From Amphritea atlantica (GTDB lineage Bacteria; Pseudomonadota; Gammaproteobacteria; Pseudomonadales; Balneatricaceae): a DNA stretch of 64,000 nucleotides. The stretch lies in NCBI GenBank assembly GCA_024397875.1, contig CP073345.1:186001-250000 (forward strand). Reading direction: 5' to 3'. The notes under the pieces were generated by a model. It had not been told where the DNA came from. It searched no databases and worked only from the letters and a program-made list of their open reading frames with translations. Shown here piece by piece: positions 27,960 to 36,833 of the stretch. A program made the translations under genes and the position numbers. Each line of letters starts with the position of its first letter. The stretch's first letter is position 1.

Positions 27960-29588
27960 TTAAGGCTGTAACATCTGCCGCAAAGCATACTTTTGCACTT
28001 TACCCGTGGAGGTTTTTGGCAACTCGGCAAATACCACGCGTTTAGGACATTTATAGTGGGCCATCTTATCGCGACAGAAGTCAATAATGCTCTGGGCGTC
28101 CAGCGCCTCACCAGGTTTCAATGTGACCACTGCACAAGGCACTTCGCCCCAGTGATCATCCGCTTGTGCCACGACTGCCGCTTCCAGAATGGCCGGATGA
28201 CGATACAGCACATCTTCTACTTCAATCGTGGAGATGTTCTCCCCTCCGGAAATAATGACATCTTTAGAGCGGTCCTTCACTTCGATATAGCCATCGGCGT
28301 GCCAGACGGCCAGATCACCAGTGTGGAACCAGCCGCCACTGAACGCGTCTGCAGAAGCGGAAGGATTCCGCAGATAGCCCTTCATCATGGTGTTACCCCG
28401 CATCATCACTTCGCCCATCACCGTGCCATCTCTGGCTACCGGCTCCAGCGTCAGCGGATCAGCCACCATCAGTTCCGCCATCCCCGGTGCCCTGACACCC
28501 TGACGGGCCATCTTCGCCGCCCGCTGTTCCAGTGACAGTTCATCCCACGCCTGCTGATAACAGCAGAACACGCTCGGACCATAGGTTTCGGTCAGGCCGT
28601 AGGCGTGTACCACCTGGACACCCAGCGCTTCCATCCCCGCAATAATCGACGCTGGCGGCGCGGCGCCACCGGTCGTGACGGTTACCGGGTGATCCACCAG
28701 CGGGCGGGTTTGTGGGGCGGCATTAAGCAGCATATTTAATACCACCGGCGCACCGCAGAAATGGGTCACGCCGTTAGTCTGAATCGCCGCGAAAATCCGC
28801 TCTGCCTGCAGATGCCGAAGACACACGTGGGTACCGGCAACCGCGGTAACCGCCCAGGGATAACACCAGCCGTTGCAGTGGAACATCGGCAGAGTCCAAA
28901 GGTAAACCGCGTGGGGGGGCAAATTCTGTCCGAGGATATTACTCAGGGAATTGAGGTAGGCGCCGCGGTGATGATACACCACCCCCTTGGGATTACCGGT
29001 AGTTCCGGAGGTATAGTTCAGAGCGATTGCCTGCCACTCATCTGCCGGAGGCTGCCAACTGAAATGCTCATCACCTTCGTTCAGCAGCTGCTCATAGGTC
29101 AATGAACCCAGCAGCTCTCCCCCACTGAACTGAATATCATCTACATCCACTACCAATGGCTGTTGCTGACACATTTTCAGCGCCTTACCCACTGTATCGG
29201 AAAATTCCCGATCGGTAATAACCACCTGCGCCTGGCCATGATCAAGCATAAAGCCGATGGTTTCGGCATCCAGCCGGGTATTCTGGGTATTCAGCACAGC
29301 CCCGAGCATCGGTATGGCAAAATGCAGTTCCAGCATCTCCGGTATATTGGGTAACACTGCAGCAACGGTATCCCCCTCACCAATGCCTCGTTGCTGCAGA
29401 GCCGAAGCCAGCCTGAGGCAGCGTTCATAGGTTTCACGCCAGCTACGCCTCAGGTCACCATAGATCACGGCGGTATGCTCAGGATAGACACTCGCTGCCC
29501 GTTCGATAAATCCCACCGGGCTGAGTGCGCTAAAGTTGGCACTGTTCTGCGCCAACCCCATGTTGTACGGATTATTGTTGTTTTCCAT
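27960..29588 (-). CDS. AMP-forming acyl-CoA synthetase
   Basis: Activates a carboxylic acid to its CoA thioester through an acyl-adenylate. The chain has 542 residues from the ATG at 29588, chosen because GAGG sits upstream; a GTG five codons earlier is weaker. The P-loop YTSGTTGNPKG is at 192-202, the segment VVHAYGLTETYGPS lies mid-chain, the hinge region reads DGYIEVKDRSKDVIISGGENIS, and the C-terminal catalytic lysine is in TSTGKVQKYALR. The sequence style (LNTQNTRLDAETIGFMLDHG) resembles the medium-chain/DmdB-like acyl-CoA ligase group more than malonyl-CoA synthetase. The substrate is not determinable. It lies in an operon with isochorismatase-like and MaoC genes. Confidence 0.9.
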   Translation of the reverse strand: MENNNNPYNMGLAQNSANFSALSPVGFIERAASVYPEHTAVIYGDLRRSWRETYERCLRLASALQQRGIGEGDTVAAVLPNIPEMLELHFAIPMLGAVLNTQNTRLDAETIGFMLDHGQAQVVITDREFSDTVGKALKMCQQQPLVVDVDDIQFSGGELLGSLTYEQLLNEGDEHFSWQPPADEWQAIALNYTSGTTGNPKGVVYHHRGAYLNSLSNILGQNLPPHAVYLWTLPMFHCNGWCYPWAVTAVAGTHVCLRHLQAERIFAAIQTNGVTHFCGAPVVLNMLLNAAPQTRPLVDHPVTVTTGGAAPPASIIAGMEALGVQVVHAYGLTETYGPSVFCCYQQAWDELSLEQRAAKMARQGVRAPGMAELMVADPLTLEPVARDGTVMGEVMMRGNTMMKGYLRNPSASADAFSGGWFHTGDLAVWHADGYIEVKDRSKDVIISGGENISTIEVEDVLYRHPAILEAAVVAQADDHWGEVPCAVVTLKPGEALDAQSIIDFCRDKMAHYKCPKRVVFAELPKTSTGKVQKYALRQMLQP

Positions 29589-29610
29589 ATCGGCCTCAGT
29601 CACCGCTAAG

Positions 29611-30156
29611 TTAGCGTAAGAATTTCATACTGAAATCCCGGAATTCCGGCACATCAGAGCGCACCATCCACTCAAATCCCACCATCTCCCGGGTTACGAT
29701 TTTCACCCCTTCAGCCCGCATCCGGGCGATCGCATATTCAGTATCAAGCGGATTACGGGCCGAGATAGCATCAGCCACGACAAACACCTTTTTACCCTGC
29801 TCCTGTAACCTTAAGGCTGACTGCATCACACAGGCATGCGCTTCCATACCACAGATCACAATCTGCTCCCGGTCAAGTGCATCAATCCGGGCACTACTCT
29901 CGGGAGAGTCGGCACAGGAAAAGAATGTCTTAGCGATAAAATCCTCCTCCGGCAGCAGTGTTTTTAACTCGTCCGCAGTCGGTCCCACCCCCTGTGGATA
30001 TTGCTCAGTCCCCAGTACCGGAACCTCTACCAACCGGGCCAGCTCCATCAGCCAACGACAACCTTTAACTAACTGCTCGCTCTCATGGACTCCGGGCAAC
30101 AACCGGGCCTGAACATCAATCACCAGTAACGCACTCGCATCTCTGTTAATCAGCAT
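29611..30156 (-). CDS. Isochorismatase-family cysteine hydrolase
   Basis: A 181-residue alpha/beta hydrolase of the isochorismatase-like (YcaC-related) group. The triad is visible as D14 (LLVIDVQ), K76 (AKTFFS) and C109 (EAHACVMQSA), with the cis-peptide region GMEAHAC intact. The ATG at 30156 follows AGGAG; an upstream in-frame TTG overlaps the MaoC stop. Family members act on amides or isochorismate; the substrate here is unknown. It lies between MaoC and the acyl-CoA ligase. Confidence 0.88.
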   Translation of the reverse strand: MLINRDASALLVIDVQARLLPGVHESEQLVKGCRWLMELARLVEVPVLGTEQYPQGVGPTADELKTLLPEEDFIAKTFFSCADSPESSARIDALDREQIVICGMEAHACVMQSALRLQEQGKKVFVVADAISARNPLDTEYAIARMRAEGVKIVTREMVGFEWMVRSDVPEFRDFSMKFLR

Positions 30157-30170
30157 TTTTTTCTCCTGAA

Positions 30171-30602
30171 TCAAACGGGACGACGATCGACCATGTTGGT
30201 TGCAACACCGGCAGCGACAACCTTACCTCTGACGGTGCAAACAGTTTCCAGCACAACCCGGCGACGCGCCTCATTGATCTCCAGAACCTTCGCTGTCGCC
30301 ACCACGGTATCGCCAATATGAACCGGTGCCTTGAACTTAAGCTGCTGATCGACATATATCGCCCCCGGTCCCGGCATCCGGGTTCCCAGCACCGCAGAGA
30401 TCAGGGCGGCACTGAACATGCCGTGAACAATACGCTGACCAAACATCGTCTGCTCTGCATACTCCGCATTGATATGGACAGGGTTGTCATCACCGGAAAC
30501 CCCGGCAAACAGAATCACGTCAGCCTCAGTGACCGTTTTGGCATAACTGGCGGTCATGCCCACGTCCAGATCCTCAAGGTAGTAACCATGTAGCTCGTGC
30601 AT
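30171..30602 (-). CDS. MaoC-like (R)-specific enoyl-CoA hydratase (PhaJ type)
   Basis: A 143-residue single hot-dog domain. The hydratase-2 motif has catalytic D39 and H43 in GDDNPVHI, followed by FGQRIVHGM. Such enzymes hydrate trans-2-enoyl-CoA to (R)-3-hydroxyacyl-CoA, linking beta-oxidation with polyhydroxyalkanoate synthesis. It heads a minus-strand operon with the isochorismatase-like and acyl-CoA ligase genes and is divergent from malonyl-CoA decarboxylase and a PhaB-like reductase. No PHA synthase is in the window. Confidence 0.88.
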   Translation of the reverse strand: MHELHGYYLEDLDVGMTASYAKTVTEADVILFAGVSGDDNPVHINAEYAEQTMFGQRIVHGMFSAALISAVLGTRMPGPGAIYVDQQLKFKAPVHIGDTVVATAKVLEINEARRRVVLETVCTVRGKVVAAGVATNMVDRRPV

Positions 30603-30639
30603 CGCTGCATCCTCTTATCAGATGTTGTTATTTTTAAAC

Positions 30640-30684
30640 ACCATAATGGTTTATACCTATAAAACCAAGTATTAACCCTTGGTT
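30640..30684. promoter_or_regulatory. Two operator-like inverted repeats between maoC and malonyl-CoA decarboxylase genes
   Basis: ACCATAATGGT (30640-30650) is a perfect palindrome around a central A. AACCAAG (30663-30669) and CTTGGTT (30678-30684) form a second inverted repeat with an 8-base spacer. Both lie in the 154-base divergent region, 38 to 82 bases from the maoC start. The arrangement suggests a shared repressor or activator site; the regulator is unknown and no regulator gene of the MatR or TetR type is adjacent. Confidence 0.4.
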
Positions 30685-30756
30685 ATTTTATATTTATTTG
30701 ATAGTTTACCCTCACAAATGATTAATTCTGCCAACCGGAAGCCATTGGAGGTCTCC

Positions 30757-32151
30757 ATGACAATGCCCGTCAGAAATTATCCACAACCCCCTTCCGACAG
30801 CTCTTTACTGGAGCGCACATTGCGGCGGCTGAGACATTTATGGCGCGAACCACGGGGCAGCAGCCAATTACCCCCTCTGCAGCTGAATCCGCAATTGGAC
30901 GCTGAGGATATTGACAAACTGGCCGGCTGGATCGACGCCTGTCTCAGCAAAGGCGGTGACAGTGTCACCGCCAGAAACCGGGCGGCAACCCTGGGAAGGA
31001 ATTATCTCGAGTTGAGCAAGCAAGGACGTCTGCGTTTCCTGATCCTGCTGGCGGAGCGTTACGATCTCGATCAGCAAGCGGTTGAACAGAGCTTCCGCCA
31101 GTGGAGTGAAGCCAGCCCGGAACAGAAACATTGGGCCGATCAGGCCCTGAGGGATGCTCTGGACCCACCCAGGCTTAAGCTGCTAACCCAATTCAGCAGC
31201 CTGCCGGAAGGCGTCAGATTTCTGGTGGATATGCGGGCGGACCTGCTACAGCTGAAACGAGAGCACCCGCAACTCAAAGGACTGGAAGCCGATCTGAAAC
31301 GACTGTTAATCAGTTGGTTCGATATCGGTTTACTGCAAATTGAGCAGCTCAGCTGGCAGACCAGCGCAGAGATACTGGAAAAGTTGATCGCGTATGAGGC
31401 CGTACATGCTATTCAAAGCTGGGAAGACCTGAAAAACCGGCTTGACTCCGATCGTCGCTGCTTTGCCTTTTTCCACCCCAGCATGCCCGCCGAACCTCTG
31501 ATTTTTATTGAGGTAGCGCTGGTACAGGGGCTGGCAGATAACGTTCAGCAACTGCTGGATCAGGCGGCCCCGGCACTGGAACCGGAGCAGGCGGATACTG
31601 CAATTTTCTATTCAATTTCCAATGCTCAGCCCGGCCTGGCCGGGATCAGCTTCGGGAACTTCCTGATTAAACGAGTGGTAGGGCTGTTACAGCATGATCT
31701 GCCGGGACTGCGGCAATTCTCTACCCTATCACCGATACCCGGTTTCTGCCGTTGGCTGGAGCAGCAGGATGACAGCAGCCTGAGCCAGCTTCCCGGAGGG
31801 GAATTCTGGCGTCAGCTACCGCAACCACGCATCACTCCAGACAGTCTGGCCCGGGAGGGCTGTCGCCATGCGTTGTTACAACTTGTCGCTCACTACCTCT
31901 ACCGGGTTACCGGCAGAGGCAATGACTGCAAAGATCCGGTGGCTCATTTTCATCTCAGCAACGGCGCACGGATCGAACAACTTAACTGGCTGGCGGACAG
32001 TTCTGAACGGGGAATGAAGCAATCAGCAGGGCTGATGGTTAATTACTTGTATCAGTTACCCGAAATCGAAAATCGCAGCCAGAAATACATTCTCAACGGT
32101 GAGCGGGCTATAGCGCCCTCCCTGAAAAACCGACTTAAACCCCAGAAATAA
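30757..32151 (+). CDS. Malonyl-CoA decarboxylase
   Basis: Converts malonyl-CoA to acetyl-CoA and CO2. It has 464 residues from the ATG at 30757, which follows a strong GGAGG; the frame is open 26 codons further up but without a ribosome site. The N-terminal helical part ends near residue 145. The catalytic GNAT-like domain contains FFHPSMP (serine of the HPSM motif near 242), ISNAQPGLAGISFGNFLIK (287-305), LSPIPGF and the catalytic histidine in FHLSNGA (398-404). It is followed 18 bases later by the acetoacetyl-CoA reductase, suggesting a role in short-chain acyl-CoA use; no malonyl-CoA synthetase is evident beside it. Confidence 0.93.
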   Translation: MTMPVRNYPQPPSDSSLLERTLRRLRHLWREPRGSSQLPPLQLNPQLDAEDIDKLAGWIDACLSKGGDSVTARNRAATLGRNYLELSKQGRLRFLILLAERYDLDQQAVEQSFRQWSEASPEQKHWADQALRDALDPPRLKLLTQFSSLPEGVRFLVDMRADLLQLKREHPQLKGLEADLKRLLISWFDIGLLQIEQLSWQTSAEILEKLIAYEAVHAIQSWEDLKNRLDSDRRCFAFFHPSMPAEPLIFIEVALVQGLADNVQQLLDQAAPALEPEQADTAIFYSISNAQPGLAGISFGNFLIKRVVGLLQHDLPGLRQFSTLSPIPGFCRWLEQQDDSSLSQLPGGEFWRQLPQPRITPDSLAREGCRHALLQLVAHYLYRVTGRGNDCKDPVAHFHLSNGARIEQLNWLADSSERGMKQSAGLMVNYLYQLPEIENRSQKYILNGERAIAPSLKNRLKPQK

Positions 32152-32169
32152 TAACAGGACGGATTAACT

Positions 32170-32913
32170 ATGAATCAACGAATAGCAGTGGTGACAGGCG
32201 CTAATGGTGGCCTGGGTGAAAGTATGTGTATTGCAATGTGTCAACAGGGTCACCGGGTCGTAGGTGGCTTTCTGCCAACGGACGAGGCCGGAGCCCATGA
32301 GTGGCAGAGACGGATGAAATCTGAAGGTTATGAGATCGCTCTCTATCCGTTGGATGTTACCGACTACGATCACTGCTGCAGCTTTATCAGCACAGTGGAA
32401 CAGGAGTTGGGGCCGATCGATATCCTCATCAATAATGCAGGCATCACCCGCGATGCACCCCTGAAACGAATGCTGCCGCAACAGTGGCAGGCGGTGTTAC
32501 GCACCAATCTGGATTCGATGTACAACATGTGCCAGCCGGTATTTGAGGCTATGTGCAGCCGGGGATTCGGCCGGATTGTAAATATCTCATCCCTGAATGG
32601 GGAACAGGGGCAGTTTGGCCAGGCCAACTACTCTGCGGCAAAAGCCGGTATCTACGGTTTTACCAAAGCAATTGCCAAGGAAGGTGCCAGTAAAGGTGTC
32701 ACTGTAAACGCGGTGTCACCAGGCTTTATTGATACACCAATGGTACGACAGATACCGGAAAACGTACTGAATGCCATTATCGCAGGCGTTCCGGTGGGCC
32801 GTCTTGGACAACCGGAGGAGATATCCCGGGCGGTAGCATTCCTGACCGCAGAGGATGCGGGTTATATCACCGGCACTAATATTTCCGTCAATGGTGGCGC
32901 GTATATGAGCTAA
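32170..32913 (+). CDS. phaB: Acetoacetyl-CoA reductase-like SDR (PhaB type)
   Basis: Short-chain dehydrogenase of 247 residues. The cofactor motif TGANGGLG is at about 9-16, NNAGITRD near residue 88, and the catalytic Ser, Tyr and Lys lie in NISSLNGEQGQFGQANYSAAKAG, which closely resembles PhaB/PhbB. It should reduce acetoacetyl-CoA to (R)-3-hydroxybutyryl-CoA with NADPH; FabG-like activity is the alternative. It is paired with malonyl-CoA decarboxylase and is convergent with the gene that follows. Confidence 0.85.
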   Translation: MNQRIAVVTGANGGLGESMCIAMCQQGHRVVGGFLPTDEAGAHEWQRRMKSEGYEIALYPLDVTDYDHCCSFISTVEQELGPIDILINNAGITRDAPLKRMLPQQWQAVLRTNLDSMYNMCQPVFEAMCSRGFGRIVNISSLNGEQGQFGQANYSAAKAGIYGFTKAIAKEGASKGVTVNAVSPGFIDTPMVRQIPENVLNAIIAGVPVGRLGQPEEISRAVAFLTAEDAGYITGTNISVNGGAYMS

Positions 32914-32924
32914 GCATTAATACG

Positions 32925-33458
32925 TCAATGAGTTAATGGCGGCTTGTCTCGGACCACACTGCTGTCGGGCGAAGCCTCTGACAGCCACTCGGCAGCGACC
33001 ATCACCCGCTGTAACATATGTTCGAAAGAGTATCGCTGGCCGGGGGGTAATGACAGGGTCATCCCTTCCCCTTCGGCTGGCAGCATAACAAAGCGCACTA
33101 TCTTACCCTCGGTTTTAATATCCACCCGCTGCACCAGAATACCGTTCTCCCCTAATGGAAAATGATCGGCACCCTCCTGGAAAGGTGTGGAAAAATCGGC
33201 CTGCTGAACTGCGCCATGCTTTTCTATATCGCCTAAACTCTGCTGCTGATCGGGCTGCAGATGACTGGCACTGTTCTCGGTGGGAAAGGTATGCTCCTGG
33301 AACAGTTTAAAGAGGCGCAGGGCTAATCTTCGGGTCCACCAGGCCCGATACTCTTTGCCGTTTTCACACGCGCGAATCAGAATACGATCCTCAACTGAGT
33401 CGTAACTCAGATTAATCTGATTCTGAGGCACTTGATTCACTGACATCTGCTCTGCCAT
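32925..33458 (-). CDS. Conserved hypothetical protein downstream of yigB
   Basis: A 177-residue protein of unrecognised family. It is soluble, Gln-, Glu- and Asp-rich in the middle, with no signal peptide or membrane helix. The N-terminal part (SYDSVEDRILIRACENGKEYRAWWTRRLALRLF in outline) looks like a compact alpha/beta domain with an aromatic-basic core. The start follows AGGA. It lies 8 bases after yigB, so it is probably the last gene of the lptM-lysA operon, and it is convergent with phaB. No function is proposed. Confidence 0.75.
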   Translation of the reverse strand: MAEQMSVNQVPQNQINLSYDSVEDRILIRACENGKEYRAWWTRRLALRLFKLFQEHTFPTENSASHLQPDQQQSLGDIEKHGAVQQADFSTPFQEGADHFPLGENGILVQRVDIKTEGKIVRFVMLPAEGEGMTLSLPPGQRYSFEHMLQRVMVAAEWLSEASPDSSVVRDKPPLTH

Positions 33459-33466
33459 TGACTGTC

Positions 33467-34192
33467 CTAAAGAGTTGCCCGGTGATCAGAAAGTGCGGCT
33501 ATTTCCGCCACTTTATCCGGGATTTCGCTCAGGCAGGTGACATTACGATCTGCCGGATCACCCTCTGGCCACGCCTGCTGAACCCGGTTGACCCAGATAG
33601 TCCAGAGTCCGGCATTGCGCGCCCCCACAATATCATGATGGGGATTATCGCCAATATGAATTACCTGCTCAGGCCTCAGCTGCTGCTGATGCAGCATCAG
33701 CTCAAACATTAACGGATGAGGTTTCTCTTTGCCTACGCCGTCGGCATTCAGGGCAAAATCAAACAGATCCCCCAGACCAACCCGACGCACATCGGCATTA
33801 CCATTACTCAGCGCACCGATCAGATAGCCGGACTGTTTCAACTGTTCCAGCATCGCCCGTGCATGTTCAAACAACTCAACCTGGTTGCGCGCTTCGATAA
33901 ACACTTCAAACGCCTGATGCGCCAGTGCCTCCGCCTGCGCCTGAGGATAACCCGCATCCAACAGGCCAATTTCCAGCTGTTTCAGCCGGATCTGGGTCAC
34001 GCTGTGACTAATTCCGGGAAAATTCGCCAACGCCTTTTGCTTCAGATGTTCAAAATCCCGTAACTGGTAACATTTTACAAACAGCGCTGCATTATCACTG
34101 AGCCAGCGGTACAGCGTCTTGTTTGCTTCAACGATCACCGGGTCAACCGCCCAGAGCGTATCATCCAGATCGAAGGTAATACATTTAATCAT
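33467..34192 (-). CDS. yigB: HAD-family phosphatase YigB
   Basis: Haloacid-dehalogenase-superfamily hydrolase of 241 residues from the ATG at 34192. Motif I is FDLDDTLW with nucleophile D8 and acid D10, motif II lies in GALSNGNAD, and motif IV is HIGDNPHHDIVGARNAG. E. coli YigB dephosphorylates FMN and the riboflavin intermediate 5-amino-6-(5-phosphoribitylamino)uracil. Its start overlaps the xerC stop by 8 bases, the conserved xerC-yigB arrangement. Confidence 0.9.
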   Translation of the reverse strand: MIKCITFDLDDTLWAVDPVIVEANKTLYRWLSDNAALFVKCYQLRDFEHLKQKALANFPGISHSVTQIRLKQLEIGLLDAGYPQAQAEALAHQAFEVFIEARNQVELFEHARAMLEQLKQSGYLIGALSNGNADVRRVGLGDLFDFALNADGVGKEKPHPLMFELMLHQQQLRPEQVIHIGDNPHHDIVGARNAGLWTIWVNRVQQAWPEGDPADRNVTCLSEIPDKVAEIAALSDHRATL

Positions 34193-35132
34193 CGTCTTTA
34201 TCGGCCTTCTTGTGTGACTGTTTGTGGGCCCGGGGGTGGGCTTTATCGTAAACATCCATCAGGTGCCTGAAATCAAGATGGGTATAGATCTGGGTTGTGG
34301 AAATATCAGCATGCCCCAACAATTCCTGTACCGCACGAAGATCACCACTGGATTCCAGCATATGACTGGCAAACGAGTGGCGCAGGCGGTGCGGATAGAC
34401 CTTGCCCTGAGTATGCTGCATCTTTGCCCGGCGGTCGATCCGCAACTGAACGCTGCGGGTGCTGATACGGGTACCACGCTTGCTGACAAACAGAGCCATC
34501 TCTTCCGGTCGGGCCATGTTATCCCGCAGATCCAGCCAGCGATCCAGTGCCTGCATCGCCTTCCCGCCAATCGGTAGCAGCCGCTCTTTTGAGCCTTTGC
34601 CTATCACCCGCAGGCTGGCATCCTGCCAGTCGATACTGTGCAGATCCAGACTGACCAGTTCTGACAAACGCAGACCAGAAGAGTAGATCAGCTCTAAAAT
34701 CGCCTGATCACGGCACGCTAGCGGATCCGTTTCACTCTCATCACTCTCCAGCAACTGATTCAGCTGATCCACATCCAGCGTCTGCGGTAAACGCCGGGGA
34801 CTCCTGGGGGCCTGAATACCCAGCGCAGGGTTTTGCTGCACCAGCCCTTCCCGGTGAAGATATTTATAGAAGCTGCGAATCGCAGAGAGTAATCGCTGGA
34901 TACTTTTGCCCCCCAGTCCCTCGCGATGGACCCAGGCAACAAAGTTACGGATATGTTTCGGTTCGATCCGGGCCCAATCCACCTTTCCATCCGGAAACAG
35001 TGTGCTGTGCTGCAGATAATCCTGCAGCCGGCCCAGATCACGCTGGTAATTACTGAGGGTATGGCGGGAATACTGCCGTTCGCTGCTCAGATAGGTATAA
35101 AACCCATCCAGCGCAACGTTGCCTGAGCTCAT
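34185..35132 (-). CDS. xerC: Site-specific tyrosine recombinase XerC
   Basis: Acts with XerD at dif to resolve chromosome dimers at division. It has 315 residues from the ATG at 35132 (a TTG two codons upstream is possible; neither has a strong ribosome site). The SAM-like N-terminal domain is followed by the catalytic domain with Arg in SSGLRLSE, Lys in GKGSKERLLP, HRLRHSFASHM, and LGHADISTTQIYTHLD carrying the nucleophilic Tyr. Context dapF-DUF484-xerC-yigB is the standard location, so this is the housekeeping recombinase and not an integron or phage integrase. Confidence 0.95.
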   Translation of the reverse strand: MSSGNVALDGFYTYLSSERQYSRHTLSNYQRDLGRLQDYLQHSTLFPDGKVDWARIEPKHIRNFVAWVHREGLGGKSIQRLLSAIRSFYKYLHREGLVQQNPALGIQAPRSPRRLPQTLDVDQLNQLLESDESETDPLACRDQAILELIYSSGLRLSELVSLDLHSIDWQDASLRVIGKGSKERLLPIGGKAMQALDRWLDLRDNMARPEEMALFVSKRGTRISTRSVQLRIDRRAKMQHTQGKVYPHRLRHSFASHMLESSGDLRAVQELLGHADISTTQIYTHLDFRHLMDVYDKAHPRAHKQSHKKADKDDD

Positions 35133-35149
35133 TACCAAGGGTTCATCGA

Positions 35150-35878
35150 TCAGGCCTTGCGACCCTGCAACAATGGAGAGACCACCCGACTCAGTGCCTG
35201 ACCGATATAGTCGAGAAACAGGGTGCCCTGATTGCTTTGGAAATAGGTCGCGTCGAAGCTGCCAATCGCCAACAACCCCAGCGTTTCACCTTTCACCAGA
35301 GGTACCGCTGCGGCCGATTTCACCTTGAAGGCCTGTTCGCGGAACATAAACTGGTTTTGCAGTTCGGTCAGGCTTCCGCAACGGGTCTGTGACTGATCCA
35401 CCAGCGCATCAATCGCTGAGGCATCACTGCGGGGCATCAAGCGCAGATTATTCTGCTCTTCCGGCTCATCACTGAACAGCACCAGCGCGGTGGTATCACT
35501 GTTAAAGTCCTGACACAGGCTTTCATCGATGGCGACCGCCACGTCGTCGAGGGTTTCGGCATCCATCAGCGCCAGAATCATCTTCTTGGTTTTACTGAAC
35601 TGGATATCATTTTCCCGTGCGACACCGATCATATCACCGAGATAATCGTGCAACTCCCGGTTTTTCTGCCGTAGCAGACTGGTCTGGCGTTCCACCAGCG
35701 AAACGGAGGTACCCCGCTGATGGGGTACATACAGTTTTTCCAGCAAATATTCATTGCCGCTGAAGAAATCCGGATGCTGTTGCAGATATTCAGCAACCTG
35801 TGCGGCGCTGATTTCAGCATTAGTCTCGTCAGACGCGGCGTCTGCTGGTCTGATCGTTTCTGGCGTATTATCGCTCAT
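35150..35878 (-). CDS. DUF484 family protein
   Basis: A 242-residue protein. The N-terminal segment contains [12 protein letters not shown], a DUF484 hallmark, then a predicted coiled stretch ([20 protein letters not shown]) and a GAF-like C-terminal half ending [18 protein letters not shown]. Function is unknown. Its ATGA overlaps the dapF stop by 4 bases and it precedes xerC by 17 bases, the usual order. Confidence 0.92.
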   Translation of the reverse strand: MSDNTPETIRPADAASDETNAEISAAQVAEYLQQHPDFFSGNEYLLEKLYVPHQRGTSVSLVERQTSLLRQKNRELHDYLGDMIGVARENDIQFSKTKKMILALMDAETLDDVAVAIDESLCQDFNSDTTALVLFSDEPEEQNNLRLMPRSDASAIDALVDQSQTRCGSLTELQNQFMFREQAFKVKSAAAVPLVKGETLGLLAIGSFDATYFQSNQGTLFLDYIGQALSRVVSPLLQGRKA

Positions 35879-36705
35879 ATAAAAATCTGCCCTTCATACA
35901 CAGTCGTGGCTGGCCCGGTCATAATCAGAGATTCACCCTCACCGGCCCACTCAATCAGAAGTGTGCCACCTGGCAGGTGAACTGTCACTTTATCATCCAG
36001 CAACCCGCGTAAACGGCCCGCTACAACCGCCGCACAGGCGCCGGTACCACAGGCTTTTGTTTCACCCGCGCCCCGTTCATAGACACGCAAACGGATCTCG
36101 GCGCCGCTGATTACTTCCATAAAACCGATATTCGCTTTAGCCGGAAACTTAGGATGAGCCTCCAGCACCGGCCCCCAAGTTTCAACCGGCGCCTTATCAA
36201 CCGCATCAACCACCAGCACGCCATGGGGATTCCCCATAGACACCGCGCTGATCTGAACAGTACGGTCCTCAACTTCGATCGGATAAGTAGCGGCCTGATG
36301 GTCGGCGCTAAAGGGGATCTGCTGAGGCTCCAGTACCGGCACCCCCATATCCACAACCACCTGCTTATCTTCAGTGATAGTCAGGTAGATCGGTCCCTTC
36401 TGGGTTTCAACCGCAATGGTTTCTTTCGCCGTCAGACGCTTGTCGCGGACAAATTTAGCAAAACAACGGGCACCATTACCGCAATGTTCGACTTCGCTGC
36501 CATCCGCATTAAAAATCCGGTAACGGAAATCCATATCGGGGTTCGTTGGCGGCTCTACGATCAGCATCTGATCAAAACCGACGCCAAAATTCCGGTCCCC
36601 AAGACGCGCAACAATGGCAGAATTAACCTTCACTTTCTGAGTCACGGTATCCAGCACCAGAAAGTCATTGCCCAGCCCATGCATTTTTGTAAATCGAACT
36701 AACAT
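35875..36705 (-). CDS. dapF: Diaminopimelate epimerase
   Basis: Interconverts LL- and meso-diaminopimelate for peptidoglycan and lysine. The 276-residue protein has the two catalytic cysteines C75 in HCGNGARC and C219 in [10 protein letters not shown], both intact. It begins [15 protein letters not shown], the canonical start. It acts directly before LysA in the pathway, and lysA lies 128 bases upstream in the same operon direction. Confidence 0.97.
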   Translation of the reverse strand: MLVRFTKMHGLGNDFLVLDTVTQKVKVNSAIVARLGDRNFGVGFDQMLIVEPPTNPDMDFRYRIFNADGSEVEHCGNGARCFAKFVRDKRLTAKETIAVETQKGPIYLTITEDKQVVVDMGVPVLEPQQIPFSADHQAATYPIEVEDRTVQISAVSMGNPHGVLVVDAVDKAPVETWGPVLEAHPKFPAKANIGFMEVISGAEIRLRVYERGAGETKACGTGACAAVVAGRLRGLLDDKVTVHLPGGTLLIEWAGEGESLIMTGPATTVYEGQIFI

Positions 36706-36833
36706 AGTTATCTCTTCAGGCGCACTGATTGGACAGCGCTTTGCCTTTTCCCGGGGCTTATCTTAGCCCATCTTTTTAGACGACCTTTTCAGTCAATCTC
36801 ATGAACAGGTTTTAACCACACTGCTTAAGACTA

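Noticed and set aside
27960..29588. Malonyl-CoA synthetase (MatB) as identity of the acyl-CoA ligase because malonyl-CoA decarboxylase is nearby
   Set aside because: The sequence features are those of the medium-chain/DmdB-like ligase group, the gene is on the opposite strand in a different operon, and no MatC transporter is present.
30778..30786. TTATCCACA, a DnaA-box sequence (another copy lies inside pgk near 760)
   Set aside because: Isolated single boxes within coding sequence, with no AT-rich unwinding region or dnaA/dnaN context; chance matches.
34185..35132. Tyrosine recombinase as a sign of a mobile element or integron
   Set aside because: Context dapF-DUF484-xerC-yigB and full-length XerC motifs identify the housekeeping dif recombinase; no attachment repeats or cargo seen.
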